Below are positions 44,272 through 53,594 of a stretch of DNA of 64,000 nucleotides, one piece after another. Within the stretch, counting starts at the first letter, position 1; every line of letters begins with the position of its first letter. The notes beneath the pieces were generated by a model that saw only the letters and a list, made by a program, of their open reading frames with translations, was not told where the DNA came from and ran no database searches. The translations under genes and the position numbers were made by a program. This stretch comes from Adiantum capillus-veneris (taxonomy: Eukaryota > Streptophyta > Polypodiopsida > Polypodiales > Pteridaceae): the NCBI GenBank assembly GCA_014529385.2, contig CM043968.1:126051018-126115017 (forward strand), in the 5' to 3' direction.

Positions 44272-45452
44272 TGTCACGTGACACATCCAACCCTATGTGT
44301 CCGTGGACAAGCTACAGCATGACCAAGGTTCAGTTCAGTCAAGTCAGTCTAGAATAGGAAGTAACTTGGCACTTTTGTGAGGAGTCTGTTCGCAGACCGT
44401 GCATGTCCAGACACTTAGATTAGATGCATATCCTCTGGTTGCACACAGGATGACCATCAGATTCCCATTAGAACCCATTAGGAGCATTTTTACAATGCAT
44501 AGACCTATTTTCCCTATTTTTGACATTTTCACTTATTATTTTTAAGTGACTTTTGTTGGAAACTAGGTAGGGCAATTTTGCTAAGATAATATTTAAGCAA
44601 CCTAAAGCTAGCACTCTCTGGCAGAAGAGGCAGCAGGAGCACCTTGCTCAATAGGCAACTTCTCAGCAAGACCAACCCCCGCGACAACTCTAGCGTTTTC
44701 AGCATTGCAAAAGGCCTAGCGTTTTTGCATCAGATTAGCCAGTGTTTTTGCATTTGCAGATTCACGGCGACAATAGATAGCAGATCAGCCCTAGCGTTTT
44801 TGGAGCAGCAAGCGACCTAGCGTTTTGCAGTTCCTTCGCAACAGAATCCACAGTAGCACCAGCGTTTTCAGTTTTCAGCACTTAGACATCGCAGAACAAG
44901 TCCCGAACCTCGCAGATCTCACCTTCCCGCAACAATTCCTCGCCGCACGGTCAGATTCCGCAAGGTTTATAGATTCAGCCCGGAAAACACAGATTTCAGC
45001 ATCTGCGTTTTCAGCGCGTCGTCGTTGCATCGTCGTCATCGCCGTCGTCATCGCCATAGAGTCAGAATTCAGCAGAAAAAGATTTGCAGATTTCAGCCCT
45101 TAGCATTTTCAGATTCAGCCCGTCTCGTCGTCATCCTCATTGTCGTCGACATCGTCGGCAAGTCCAAAGCATTGTAGAGATTTGTGCAGTCATAAGTAGA
45201 CCGCTCTCGCCATAGAGAGTGGGGCCCTTGGAGGAGGGTTTGACAACTTCCCGGTGCCGTATTCTCTTCTCTCTCTATCTCTCAGTCTCAGCACCTTCAC
45301 GCACAGTGTCTATTCACTTTATTTGTGATCACTTGCACTCTCTCATTAAAGCACGGAAGGCTCTCCCTTCCCTAAGGAAAAAGGAACCTTGAGCACAGTT
45401 CGGAGCACTCATCTTGAGCAAAGTTCAACATTCATTCCGTTGCACCTTACAT
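44272..45452 (+). mobile_element. LTR-A element 1, 5' LTR
   Basis: TGTCACGTGACACATCC to CACCTTACA. It contains a CACTTATTATTTTTAAGTG palindrome near 44530, a TATTTAA box near 44589 and at least five AGCGTTTT words between 44690 and 44875. It ends with a CT-rich segment. The 3' LTR lacks a segment of about 36 bases present here near 44350-44390. Confidence 0.92.
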
Positions 45453-45453
45453 T

Positions 45454-45465
45454 GGTATCAGAGCT
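45454..45465 (+). promoter_or_regulatory. Primer-binding site, initiator tRNA-Met type
   Basis: TGGTATCAGAGC starts one base after the LTR end, matching the plant initiator tRNA-Met 3' end. Confidence 0.9.
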
Positions 45466-45767
45466 TTGGCAGTGTTCTGTATCACTCAAGGAAAGAACCA
45501 CAAGAACCACATAATTTTTTTTGCTTGTTGCGATCGCACGAACCCAAGTTCACTCGGGCGTGTCGATTCCTAATCGTGTTTTTGAAGAGTGACAGGAAAC
45601 CCAAGAAAGAAGGACTTCTAGCCTCCCCTTGTGCCTCTCTTCACTCATTGAGAGCGGACCGTGCAATTAGCGGCCGGCCAATCGACGTGAGGTGGGAAAA
45701 AGCCAAGGGGAGCGCCCGCGGAAAAGAGAAGAACTCGGGTGAAGAGAAGATTCTTCTCTAACACAAA

Positions 45768-46721
45768 TTGCAAGCGAAAGACTTGAGAACCTCAAGAACT
45801 CAAGAACCTCATGACCCCCAAGAACCCAAGTTCCTCGTGAACTTAAGAATCCAAGACCACAAGAACCCAAGACTTCAGTGGATGGTCATCACTCGAAGCG
45901 GAATGGATACTTCGCTTGAAGGTGATGAGCATGAGAGAGGTGAAAAAGAATTTTCCCCACCAGGAGGTTTTTCCGACCCTCCCCCTTCCCCATCTACGAC
46001 AAGGATGGCACTAACTCCTATGGAGGCTTTTGACAAGAGGATGATGGACGGGGAGTTAGAATGCAAAGCAAGAAACGCAGAAAGAATGGCAGCCATAGAT
46101 CGTGAATCTGCAGAAAGAAGGGCAGCCATAAATCGTGAATACGAAGCAAGAATGGAAGCCATAGAGCATGAGCACGAGCAAGCACGCCTGGAAAGACACG
46201 CAAAATTTGATCGCAAGAACAAAGAAAAGAGCGACCAGCACATGAAAGAGTTCTTGCGACTCTTTTCTATTGTGCAGGCGCATTTTGCACAGAATCAAGA
46301 AAAGGAGACTCCCTCAGTCTCTTCTTCTCCCAAGCATGACACACAGGATTTGCATGATGAATTGAATGATAATGATAATCATGATGATTTGGATGACAAT
46401 GACAAGCATGATGACTTGCATGATGATCAAGATGTGATTTCTCACGAGCATGATGATTTGTATGACCACGAGGTGATTGTTCACAAGGATGATGTGTTAG
46501 TTGATACTTTCTCTAGTGAAGCTAACCTCATTGCAGATTTGATCAATCACGAAGAACCGATCTTGGCTCTCGAGTCGAGGTCCAAAGAACCCCCTGAAGA
46601 AGAACCAATCTTGGCTCTCAAGCCTACGTCCAAAGAACCTTTACCGGAAGTACTATGTGTTCATTGTACGAGTGTTTCATTCGCGATCGTTTCCTATATT
46701 TTAGTCAGCGTCTTTATATGA
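45768..46721 (+). CDS. LTR-A gag-like protein with Asp/His tandem repeats
   Basis: An open frame of 317 codons. The true start may be the Met of MVITRSGMDTSLEGDEHERG near 45882, since this Met is conserved in the relatives at 53595 and on the minus strand near 56860. Residues about 85-180 are Arg/Glu/Ala-rich (ERMAAIDRESAERRAAINRE), a probable coiled coil. About 190-245 is an Asp/His/Asn-rich repeat with a nine-residue period (DLHDELNDNDNHDDLDDNDK). The C-terminal part has two SKEPxxE repeats. No zinc knuckle or protease is seen. It may be a structural protein for particle assembly; the acidic, His-rich repeat suggests metal binding, as inference only. Confidence 0.6.
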   Translation: MQAKDLRTSRTQEPHDPQEPKFLVNLRIQDHKNPRLQWMVITRSGMDTSLEGDEHERGEKEFSPPGGFSDPPPSPSTTRMALTPMEAFDKRMMDGELECKARNAERMAAIDRESAERRAAINREYEARMEAIEHEHEQARLERHAKFDRKNKEKSDQHMKEFLRLFSIVQAHFAQNQEKETPSVSSSPKHDTQDLHDELNDNDNHDDLDDNDKHDDLHDDQDVISHEHDDLYDHEVIVHKDDVLVDTFSSEANLIADLINHEEPILALESRSKEPPEEEPILALKPTSKEPLPEVLCVHCTSVSFAIVSYILVSVFI

Positions 46722-46815
46722 TCCATTTTCCTAGGCATGACATATTGTACGTTGCGCACGTTTCACTCATGGATGAGCACGGATGTATGCGGATTTCTAA
46801 TGAAAAGATAAATAT

Positions 46816-47372
46816 TTGCATTCAAGGAAGTCATATTCCATGTCTCTTCCTTGGCACGACACAGTTGTAGAAAGAGCACAAGAAAGTATGAGCACCAAGC
46901 ATGGTCATTTCCATTGTGTTTTGCCACAGTGGATTGATTTAGATCAGCACGACAAGATTCAATCTCATTGTTTGCGTGTGTGTGGTGAACGGTTTGACAC
47001 TCCGTCTATTTGTTCATCTACATTGCATGCACAATCTTTTCGGAAGATTAGATTTTTTCCACTCACTTTACATGGAATGGGTATGTTCATGTTTTTGTGT
47101 TAGAAGTGGTTTCAGGAATTTTCAGCCTCGGAGATTCTTGAAGAAGGTGGACCTACGTCCATAGACGAAGTTAAAGCATCGAAAGAGCCGCAGAAGACTT
47201 TGTGTCGCTTTCGGCGCGGCCCAAAGAAGCAAGCATTGCAGACCTTTATGAAGTTCAAGTATCGCATGACCCACGCATTAGAGTGGGCCGGCGAAGAGTC
47301 CTTTCCAGGATTCCGGATGTTATTGGCGATCTCCCTCGACGCCATACAGTTCGGTACCAGTATCTCACTTTG
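46816..47372 (+). pseudogene. LTR-A second coding region, conserved in both elements
   Basis: The frame HSRKSYSMSLPWHDTVVERA then MSTKHGHFHCVLPQWIDLDQ (46816-47103) continues after a stop at 47101 into EFSASEILEEGGPTSIDEVK, LCRFRRGPKKQALQTFMKFK and ALEWAGEESFPGFRMLL. It ends at a stop overlapping the polypurine tract. The minus-strand element has the same text at 55983-55400 with its own, different stops. The shared frame and different breaks suggest a real ancestral protein or C-terminal domain. I recognise no family. Confidence 0.55.
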
Positions 47373-47384
47373 AAAAGGAGGGGA
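47373..47384 (+). promoter_or_regulatory. Polypurine tract of LTR-A element 1
   Basis: AAAAGGAGGGGA directly precedes the 3' LTR start TGTCACG. It primes plus-strand DNA synthesis in LTR elements. Confidence 0.88.
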
Positions 47385-48398
47385 TGTCACGTGACACATC
47401 CAACCCTATGTGTCCGTGGACAAGCTACAGCATGACCAAGGTTCAATTCAGTCAAGTCAGTCTATGTTCGCAGACCGTGCATGTCCAGACACTTAGATTA
47501 GATGCATATCCTCTGGTTGCACACAGGATGACCATCAGATTCCCATTAGAACCCATTAGGAGCATTTTTACAATGCATAGACCTATTTTCCCTATTTTTG
47601 ACATTTTTCACTTATTATTTTTAAGTGATTTTTGTTGGAAACTAGGTAGGGCAATTTTGCTAAGATAATATTTAAGCAACCTAAAGCTAACACTTTCTGG
47701 CAGAAGAGGCAACAGGAGCACTTTGCTCAACAGGCAACTTCTCAGCAAGACCAACCCCCGCGACAACTCTAGCGTTTTCAGCATTGCAAAAGGCCTAGCG
47801 TTTTTGCATCAGATCAGCTAGCGTTTTTGCATTTGCAGATTCACGGCGACAATAGACAACAGATCAGCCCTAGTGTTAGCAGATTCCCCCACAACAGCAG
47901 ATCAGCCCTAGCGTTAGCAGAATTCAGCCCTAGCGTTTTTGGAGCAGCAGGCGACCTAGCGTTTTGCAATTCCTTCGCGACGGAATCCACAGTAGCACCA
48001 GCGTTTTCAGTTTTCAGCACTTAGACATCGCAGAACAAGTCCCGAACCTCGCAGATCTCACCTTCCAGCAGCAGTTCCTCGCCGCACAGTCAGATTCCGC
48101 AAGGTTTACAGATTCAGTCTGGACAACGCAGATTTCAGCATCTGCGTTTTCAGCGCGTCGTCGTTGTATCGTCGTCATCGCCGTCGTCATCGACATAGAG
48201 TCAGAATTCAGCATATAAAGATTTGCAGATTTCAGCCCTTAATATTTTCAGATTCAGCCCGTCTCGTCGTCGTCCTCATCGTCGTCGACATCGTCAGCAA
48301 GTCCAAAGCATTGTAGAGATTTGTGCAATCATAAGTAGACGGCTCTCGCCATAGAGAATGGGGCCCTTGGAGGAGGGTTTGACAACTTCCCGGTGTCG

Positions 48399-48480
<82 letters not shown>

Positions 48481-48680
48481 CTCAATCTCAATCTCAATCT
48501 CAATCTCAATCTCAATCTCAGCACCTTCACGCAGAGTGTCTATTCACTTTGTTTGTGGTCATTTGCACTCTCTCATTAAAGCACGAAAGGCTCTCTCTTC
48601 CCTAAGAAAAAGGAACCTTGAGCACAATTCGGAGCACTCATCTTGAGCAAAGTTCAACTTTCATTCCGCTGCACCTTACA
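47385..48680 (+). mobile_element. LTR-A element 1, 3' LTR
   Basis: It matches the 5' LTR from TGTCACGTGACACATCC to CACCTTACA. It differs by a deletion near 47463, an extra segment with AGCGTTAGCAG words near 47874-47930, and a large CT plus CTCAAT expansion at 48402-48516. Confidence 0.92.
48402..48516. repeat. (CT)n plus (CTCAAT)7 compound microsatellite in 3' LTR
   Basis: A CT run at 48402-48474 is followed by seven CTCAAT units at 48475-48516. At the same position the 5' LTR has only CTCTTCTCTCTCTATCTCTC, so the expansion arose after insertion. Confidence 0.93.
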
Positions 48681-48685
48681 GAGGA

Positions 48686-49648
48686 TTCCGGCTTTGACGG
48701 AGAGAATGGCATGGACCACCTTTCTAGGGGGAGTGAGTCTGTGACTTGCCACACGAACACATGGATCAGATGCGTCTATGACCTCAACGCAAAAACCCTA
48801 ACCCTAAAACCAATCAAATCCTACCCGCAATAGCAGGTAATCTAAGGGAGAGCTATCAAACTAGATCAATCATTGACCTTCCGAATGGTTGATCAAACCA
48901 ACTCATCAAATTTTTCAACTCAAATAAACACTCAAGAGTGATGTCTTTGTGAGACACATCCATACCTCATGCGAAAAAGCAAAGAAGCAAAAATGCACTG
49001 GATGTTTTCCTCAAAGATGCAACTTTGATCAAAGACTTGCCTGCTAGTTGAGGGTCTTCCATACAAAACTTAGAAGGTAAATAAAATTCCTTTACTCCAA
49101 AACTTTCTTCGGATGACAACGCATCCTTCAAGGAGAGGCAACAAAAATTGAATGTTTCCTTGTTCAATGGTTCTCATCCCCATCTCCGCTTCATTCAAAA
49201 GTATCAAACTTGACTTTAGTGTTCTCAAGTCTAGAGACCACCTTATATCCTTCCCGAAATGGTTGGATTTCTTGGCTATGGTTCTGGACTGGATGTTCAT
49301 GAGTATTCTGAAAGAGGAGTGAGGTGAACCTGTAGATGAGAGGGAAAATTCTTTCAAACTTCTCTGAATTGAAACAGAGCTCACTTTTGGGTTGTAAAGG
49401 GTCTCGAGCATTCAGCTCCTTAGATTCTCTAGGTTCTCGAGCATCGTGCTTTTGTCGCCTCTCAGAGAATCCCATGTCTTGGCGACTTCCTGCACAGAGA
49501 AAAAAAATTCCAACTCTGCGGACTCTTCTTGTAGGTCTTGAAGTTCTGCCGACTTGCTTCTCTTTTGGCCTGTCATGGTTTCTTCCCGTATCACCCTAGA
49601 GTCATCCTCCTTTACAGGGAAAAAGAGGAGACCACACCCTAATACCAC
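48686..49648 (-). mobile_element. LTR-D element interior remnant
   Basis: This lies directly inside the LTR-D edge at 49649, next to a degraded primer site (GTGGTATTAGGG on the minus strand). Minus-strand frames such as 49654-49412 (MTGQKRSKSAELQDLQEESA) and 49167-48967 are short and unrecognised. It contains AAACCCTAACCCTAAAACC at about 48793, a telomere-like word. It probably represents leader and gag-like sequence. Confidence 0.4.
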
Positions 49649-50569
49649 TGTCACAAACGGGAGCGCATAACAATATCAAATATACTTTGATAAGTAGACT
49701 TTATCATATAAGGTTGAAGCCAATCCGTTACAAACTAGTGAATCTGATACCATGTCTTGGTACAAAAAAGAGAGACTAAAACGAATCTAGAAGTGCTACT
49801 AGCTAGAACTGTATGGGGTATGTGTGACCAATGATACAATGGGTGCCCAAAACGAGGGTGATATAATGAATGATGAATCCATCCTCATCTGTACACTAGA
49901 TGTCGAGAACCGAGATAGTATGGTTCAAATCCTCTTATGTAGTCTCTGTCAATGTTGTGAAGCTCCTCTCCTCAGTCGTGGGCGTCTCGATCTCCCTAGC
50001 TCCAATGCTTGGTAAATGAGAGTACCACGGGTATGAGTATGGGCTGAGCTTCGCACAAGAATTGCTCCTCTATTTGTCCCGTGTCTGGTGTGAAGAAATC
50101 ACTAATCTCTCTTTGGGATTGTCTCTCTCCAGATCTCCTCAGTAAACTCTCTCTCTGTCTGTGTAACTCCCGTAGATACAGTCCAAGACATCCCTTGTCG
50201 TGATACCTCATGACTCTGGAGAAGGGTCTCAAAAGTCTCGAAACTCGGAACTCAGTTCTTGAAAAGCAATTCTTCGGAAAAGATCTCTACGCAAAGAAAC
50301 CTCTCTTCCAATCCTACATACACAAGAGCTATGCTCACATTCCTTCTCGTGAATCAGCCCCATCTACGACGTTGGTGGGCTGAAAACAGAGAAAAACAGC
50401 AACTTGTCGCGATGGAAAGTTGAAACAATCTCCATAGGCACTTCTTCACGATGGAACTCGCCTACTTGGTCTTGGTGACATTTGGTGCTGAATCACCAGC
50501 GGTATCATCTGAGCGGCTGAAATCTGCAGCAGCATGCGTTGAACTCTAGCGCTAGCTTTTCTAGTGTCT

Positions 50570-50572
<3 letters not shown>
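49649..50572 (-). mobile_element. LTR-D copy 2 with LINE-A inserted
   Basis: The LTR-D edge TGTCACAAACGGGAGCGC at 49649 runs to GTTGAAGCCAAT near 49711. LTR-D sequence resumes at about 50230 and matches 41100-41330 up to 50572. LINE-A copy g fills 49712-50229. The right edge is cut by a (GA)n tract. Confidence 0.6.
49712..50229 (-). mobile_element. LINE-A copy g, 3' fragment without the terminal tail
   Basis: The minus-strand frame 50232-49996 has SRVMRYHDKGCLGLYLRELH then QREISDFFTPDTGQIEEQF, the ORF2 end. The 3' UTR runs to GATTCACTAGTTTGTAACGG, but the usual following tail (GTCTCATAGGTC onward and TC repeats) is missing. This is the only copy without a TC tract at its 3' end. Confidence 0.75.

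Positions 50573-50620
<48 letters not shown>
50573..50620. repeat. (GA)n microsatellite, 48 bp
   Basis: Pure GA run between LTR-D copy 2 and an LTR-B copy, truncating both edges. Confidence 0.97.
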
Positions 50621-50623
<3 letters not shown>

Positions 50624-51083
50624 CGTGCACATCTAACCCTATGTGCATGTGGACAAGTTGTACCTACTTCTAGGGTTTAGGTAGCCTAGGAAGTGTTCTG
50701 GCACCTTTGTGAGCATGTACGCAGGACGTGCATGTCCAGGCACTTAAGAGTAGCTGCATACCCTTTGATTGCACAACCCATATGATTAGCATCGGTACCC
50801 AATACTCAACATGAGCATTTTCGACAGCACGAACCCTTTTGTCCCAACTGCATATGAACCACCTTTTATAGTCACTTATTTAATAAGTGACTTTTTGGCA
50901 TTATAAATCGTGGGATCCAGACTGCTACTGCTCGACCCACACTTATGCACCTATATATGTGACCCAGAGGGCGCTAGCAAGAGGCAGAAGACCCTAGAGT
51001 AAGAAGACTCGGGAGCACAAAATAAGCCGTGCCCCACATGACCCGGGACCTCTGGCGTTTTCTCAGTCATCATCAGTGTTGCA
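50621..51083 (+). mobile_element. LTR-B copy 1, partial LTR
   Basis: It starts TCACGTGCACATCTAACC, related to the LTR-A start, though the terminal TG is lost in the (GA)n. It contains an 11-bp-arm palindrome (AGTCACTTATT and its complement) near 50872, a TATAAA near 50904 and TATATATG near 50952. It matches LTR-B copy 2 (58631 onward) up to TCTCAGTCATCATC near 51078, then diverges. Confidence 0.75.
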
Positions 51084-51116
51084 CCGCTCTGGACCATCCG
51101 GGAGCGTACGAGCACG

Positions 51117-52028
51117 GTGAAAATCGCTGGACAGCAGCGTTTTCATCACCTTGCAGTTGTGTTTTTGGGTGGACAGCAACCTCTTGGTTTAAGTTTTTTG
51201 CAGAGGATGAAGTTACCTCCTACCACATGCGGTTTTTCAATGACTGCTGCAGTACACGGTAGTTTCGACATCGGCTTGATCATCTACGGGCGTACGATCC
51301 TTGGGAGATCCATGCATTCCAGCCATCATTTGGCGGTTGCGCACTCAAAAGGGGGTGGTGACTCATGGTTTGCTATGGACACACCTATGCACTCATCAGA
51401 GGAGTTCACACGAGATATGGCCATGCTCATGGCATATGGGATTCCAACATTCCCAGAGAAGACACCACCATCTTGGGTGGACAGACACTTACCACTTGAC
51501 CTCGACACGTCAGATCACTTGCTTACACAAGAGCATCTACATGGACTTAGAGAGATGACCTTGGATCTCTTCTTGGAAAGGTTCATTGCTTGGATCTACA
51601 GACTTGAGTGGGACTTCAGTGCTTTGGACTCTCTTGGAGAGGTTACCCGCGAGATGCACGAGATCAGGCGTCACGCAACTATATCCGGAGTCACCCGGAG
51701 CTTGGCTTGGATGGTAGTGCAGTTGCTCTTCTACACTCCTGATCATTTGGATCGTTACCTTCAGAGTTGCTTACACTCACCCTCGGTAGCCTTACAAAAG
51801 ACTTATCCCCCGACTTGGGCAGTAGGCCACTCCCAGCTCATTTACATAGAGAGCCAAACCGAGATGTGGTTTGGTGGCGTTGTTGCCGTGGATTTTGTTT
51901 TGGTTGACACCGGAGGATTGGAGGCAGGAGATACACGCAAGACGGCGCAGACATATTGGTCTGGCCTTTCCTCTTCTCAGAGATTATTCACAACGCAGAC
52001 TGCTCAGTCTGGCTTCCCTTCTTTATAA
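51117..52028 (+). CDS. Hypothetical protein, orphan 303-codon ORF
   Basis: An uninterrupted frame of 303 codons in an otherwise stop-rich area. Residues about 85-240 have balanced, globular-looking composition (LDLFLERFIAWIYRLEWDFS, RSLAWMVVQLLFYTPDHLDR, TEMWFGGVVAVDFVLVDTGG). The first 60 residues and the last 30 look like translated repeat. I recognise no domain. It lies between an LTR-B break at 51084 and a copia-type polypurine tract plus LTR at 52705-52977, so it may be cargo or a structural ORF of a non-autonomous element. It could also be chance, and no homologous copy is present in the window to test it. Confidence 0.35.
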   Translation: MKIAGQQRFHHLAVVFLGGQQPLGLSFLQRMKLPPTTCGFSMTAAVHGSFDIGLIIYGRTILGRSMHSSHHLAVAHSKGGGDSWFAMDTPMHSSEEFTRDMAMLMAYGIPTFPEKTPPSWVDRHLPLDLDTSDHLLTQEHLHGLREMTLDLFLERFIAWIYRLEWDFSALDSLGEVTREMHEIRRHATISGVTRSLAWMVVQLLFYTPDHLDRYLQSCLHSPSVALQKTYPPTWAVGHSQLIYIESQTEMWFGGVVAVDFVLVDTGGLEAGDTRKTAQTYWSGLSSSQRLFTTQTAQSGFPSL

Positions 52029-52704
52029 GGATGAATACGGTACAAACAATTTTGTCTAACCACATCTCTTCTCAGAGGCCCTTCCCAACGCAGACTGTTG
52101 AATCTGGCTTTCCCGTCATCTTGGATGACCCTACCTACTCACAAGACACCATCCGGTGGTGGTCCGTGCGGTCTCCTGGTGATTGCTGCAGTTATGGTAG
52201 CTTCTACAGTGCAGACTGTTTAGCCTGGCTTTCCTTGTTATCAAAGGACGTTTATGGTGCAGATTGCTATATCTAGTTTTCTTGGAGTTTTTCACAGCTT
52301 AGCCACCTGGCTACACTGGGTTGCACGTTCATGCATTGACAAGCTTTCAGTCATTCTCATGACGGTTCCTGGGCTTCCTTATTTTCTCAAGACAGTTTGA
52401 CTACAGACACCACATAATTTATTGGGCAGGATACTTGCAGGTCTATTGGCACTTCTTTTACGACAAGGACTTGTTTTTTACACTCAATTCGAGACCTTCA
52501 CGCAGTATTTTCACCCTGTATCGACGGAGTACAGCAATTTGCTACACTGCTCCTAACGGCACTTTACCATGGAGATCTCTCGACAATTGGGACACCCCAG
52601 ACTGCTACTACACTCATGGAGTATCCTTCAATGGACATTGCAGCAGACATCTTCATCATTTGCCTCACATCTTCTGCTTCATGCGGTTTGTTCAGCATCA
52701 GGTG
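52029..52704 (+). other. Spacer with degenerate CAGACTG(C/T)T repeats
   Basis: The phrase GCAGACTGxTxxxxCTGGCTTTCC recurs near 51995, 52096 and 52216, with a weaker copy near 52260. No credible gene. The text resembles the interior of the same non-autonomous element as the 303-codon ORF. Confidence 0.4.
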
Positions 52705-52977
52705 TTGAGAGGGAGTGTTAGAGTTACACCTCTGCTGCTTCACAAGTCTAGGGCATGCATGTGCAGCTAGTGTGCCTCTGGGCTAGCCACCCTTTGCATA
52801 TGCATATAGGCTGAATTGTCCAACCGCCCACTTCTGGGCCGGCCGCCTCTCTATTGTCCAGGTGCCCTACTCACACATATTTTCCATGCTGGGTCGTGGG
52901 GGCATTCCTCTTGAATTGCTCGACCCCCCTTGGGCACCTATATATGTGAGGCCGGGGAGGTACCCACAGATACATCA
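52705..52977 (+). mobile_element. Copia-type polypurine tract and putative LTR
   Basis: TTGAGAGGGAG is followed by TGTTAGAGTTACACC, the usual junction of a plant copia 3' end (polypurine tract then TGTTAGA). A TATATATGTG near 52940 and the end near ATACATCA suggest an LTR of about 260 bp. The 5' LTR was not found. Confidence 0.5.
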
Positions 52978-53054
52978 GATTGACATTGTATTGGTCTCAT
53001 GCTCTGGTAGTCAGGGGGGTTGATCGCCTCCTCTTCCCCTACACCAACGTTTTG

Positions 53055-53058
<4 letters not shown>

Positions 53059-53133
<75 letters not shown>
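53059..53133. repeat. (CT)n microsatellite, 75 bp
   Basis: Pure CT run. Confidence 0.97.
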
Positions 53134-53135
<2 letters not shown>

Positions 53136-53152
53136 ACACACGCACACTCTCA

Positions 53153-53430
53153 CAACAGGTCTTGAGTTCAACTCCTCGTCGGCTAGATCTTTAAGGTCTC
53201 TTGGGATAGTTTCCTACGACGTTAAAACTCTCTTCTTCTCGGGTGTGTGTGTGGGTGTGTGTGTGTGCTCTAATAAAAAGAGGGAAATGGTATAACCTTT
53301 CTATCACCCAAGTGTGGTAGATTGGTTATGCCATTTCCCTCTTGAATAACAGGTCTTGAGTTCAACTCCTCGTCGGGTAGATCTTTAAGGTCTCTTGGGA
53401 TAGTTTCCTACGACGTTAAAACTCTCTTCT

Positions 53431-53437
<7 letters not shown>
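53153..53437 (+). repeat. Duplicated tRNA-like (SINE-like) repeat, about 86-bp units
   Basis: Two copies (53153-53240 and 53349-53437) starting AACAGGTCTTGAGTTCAACT and ending ACTCTCTTCTTC differ at one clear position plus a trinucleotide. Each holds GTTCAACTC, a good RNA polymerase III B box (53166-53174 and 53360-53368). Before the second copy, TGGTAGATTGG at 53315-53325 fits the A-box consensus, 34 bases from its B box, as in tRNA genes and tRNA-derived SINEs. The cloverleaf is poor, so this is not a functional tRNA. Confidence 0.45.
53278..53343. repeat. Hairpin with 20-bp arms
   Basis: AAGAGGGAAATGGTATAACC (53278-53297) pairs with 53324-53343 with one mismatch, around a 26-base loop that contains the A-box-like motif. 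It lies between the two tRNA-like units. Confidence 0.8.
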
Positions 53438-53501
<64 letters not shown>

Positions 53502-53505
53502 TGTG
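53435..53505. repeat. (CT)n followed by (GT)n
   Basis: CT run at 53435-53484, then GT run at 53485-53505. Confidence 0.95.
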
Positions 53506-53594
53506 CACACGCACACTCTCACAAGAACCCCGAGTACTCAAGACCCTCAAGAACCCGAGTACCCAAGAACCCCAAGTACCCAGGAACTCAGTGC

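Larger units (their letters stand above)
44272..48680 (+). mobile_element. LTR-A element 1, complete non-autonomous LTR retrotransposon
   Basis: 5' LTR 44272-45452 (1181 bp), primer site at 45454, interior 45453-47384, polypurine tract 47373-47384, 3' LTR 47385-48680 (1296 bp). The perfect 5-bp target duplication GAGGA lies at 44267-44271 and 48681-48685. The interior has a gag-like D/H-repeat ORF and a second conserved coding region, but no protease, RT, RNase H or integrase. The element is thus LARD-like and depends on enzymes from elsewhere. A second element lies at 54126-58560. Confidence 0.93.

Noticed and set aside
53303-53374. Functional tRNA gene
   Set aside because: A and B boxes are present but the acceptor and T stems do not pair well; a SINE-like repeat fits better.
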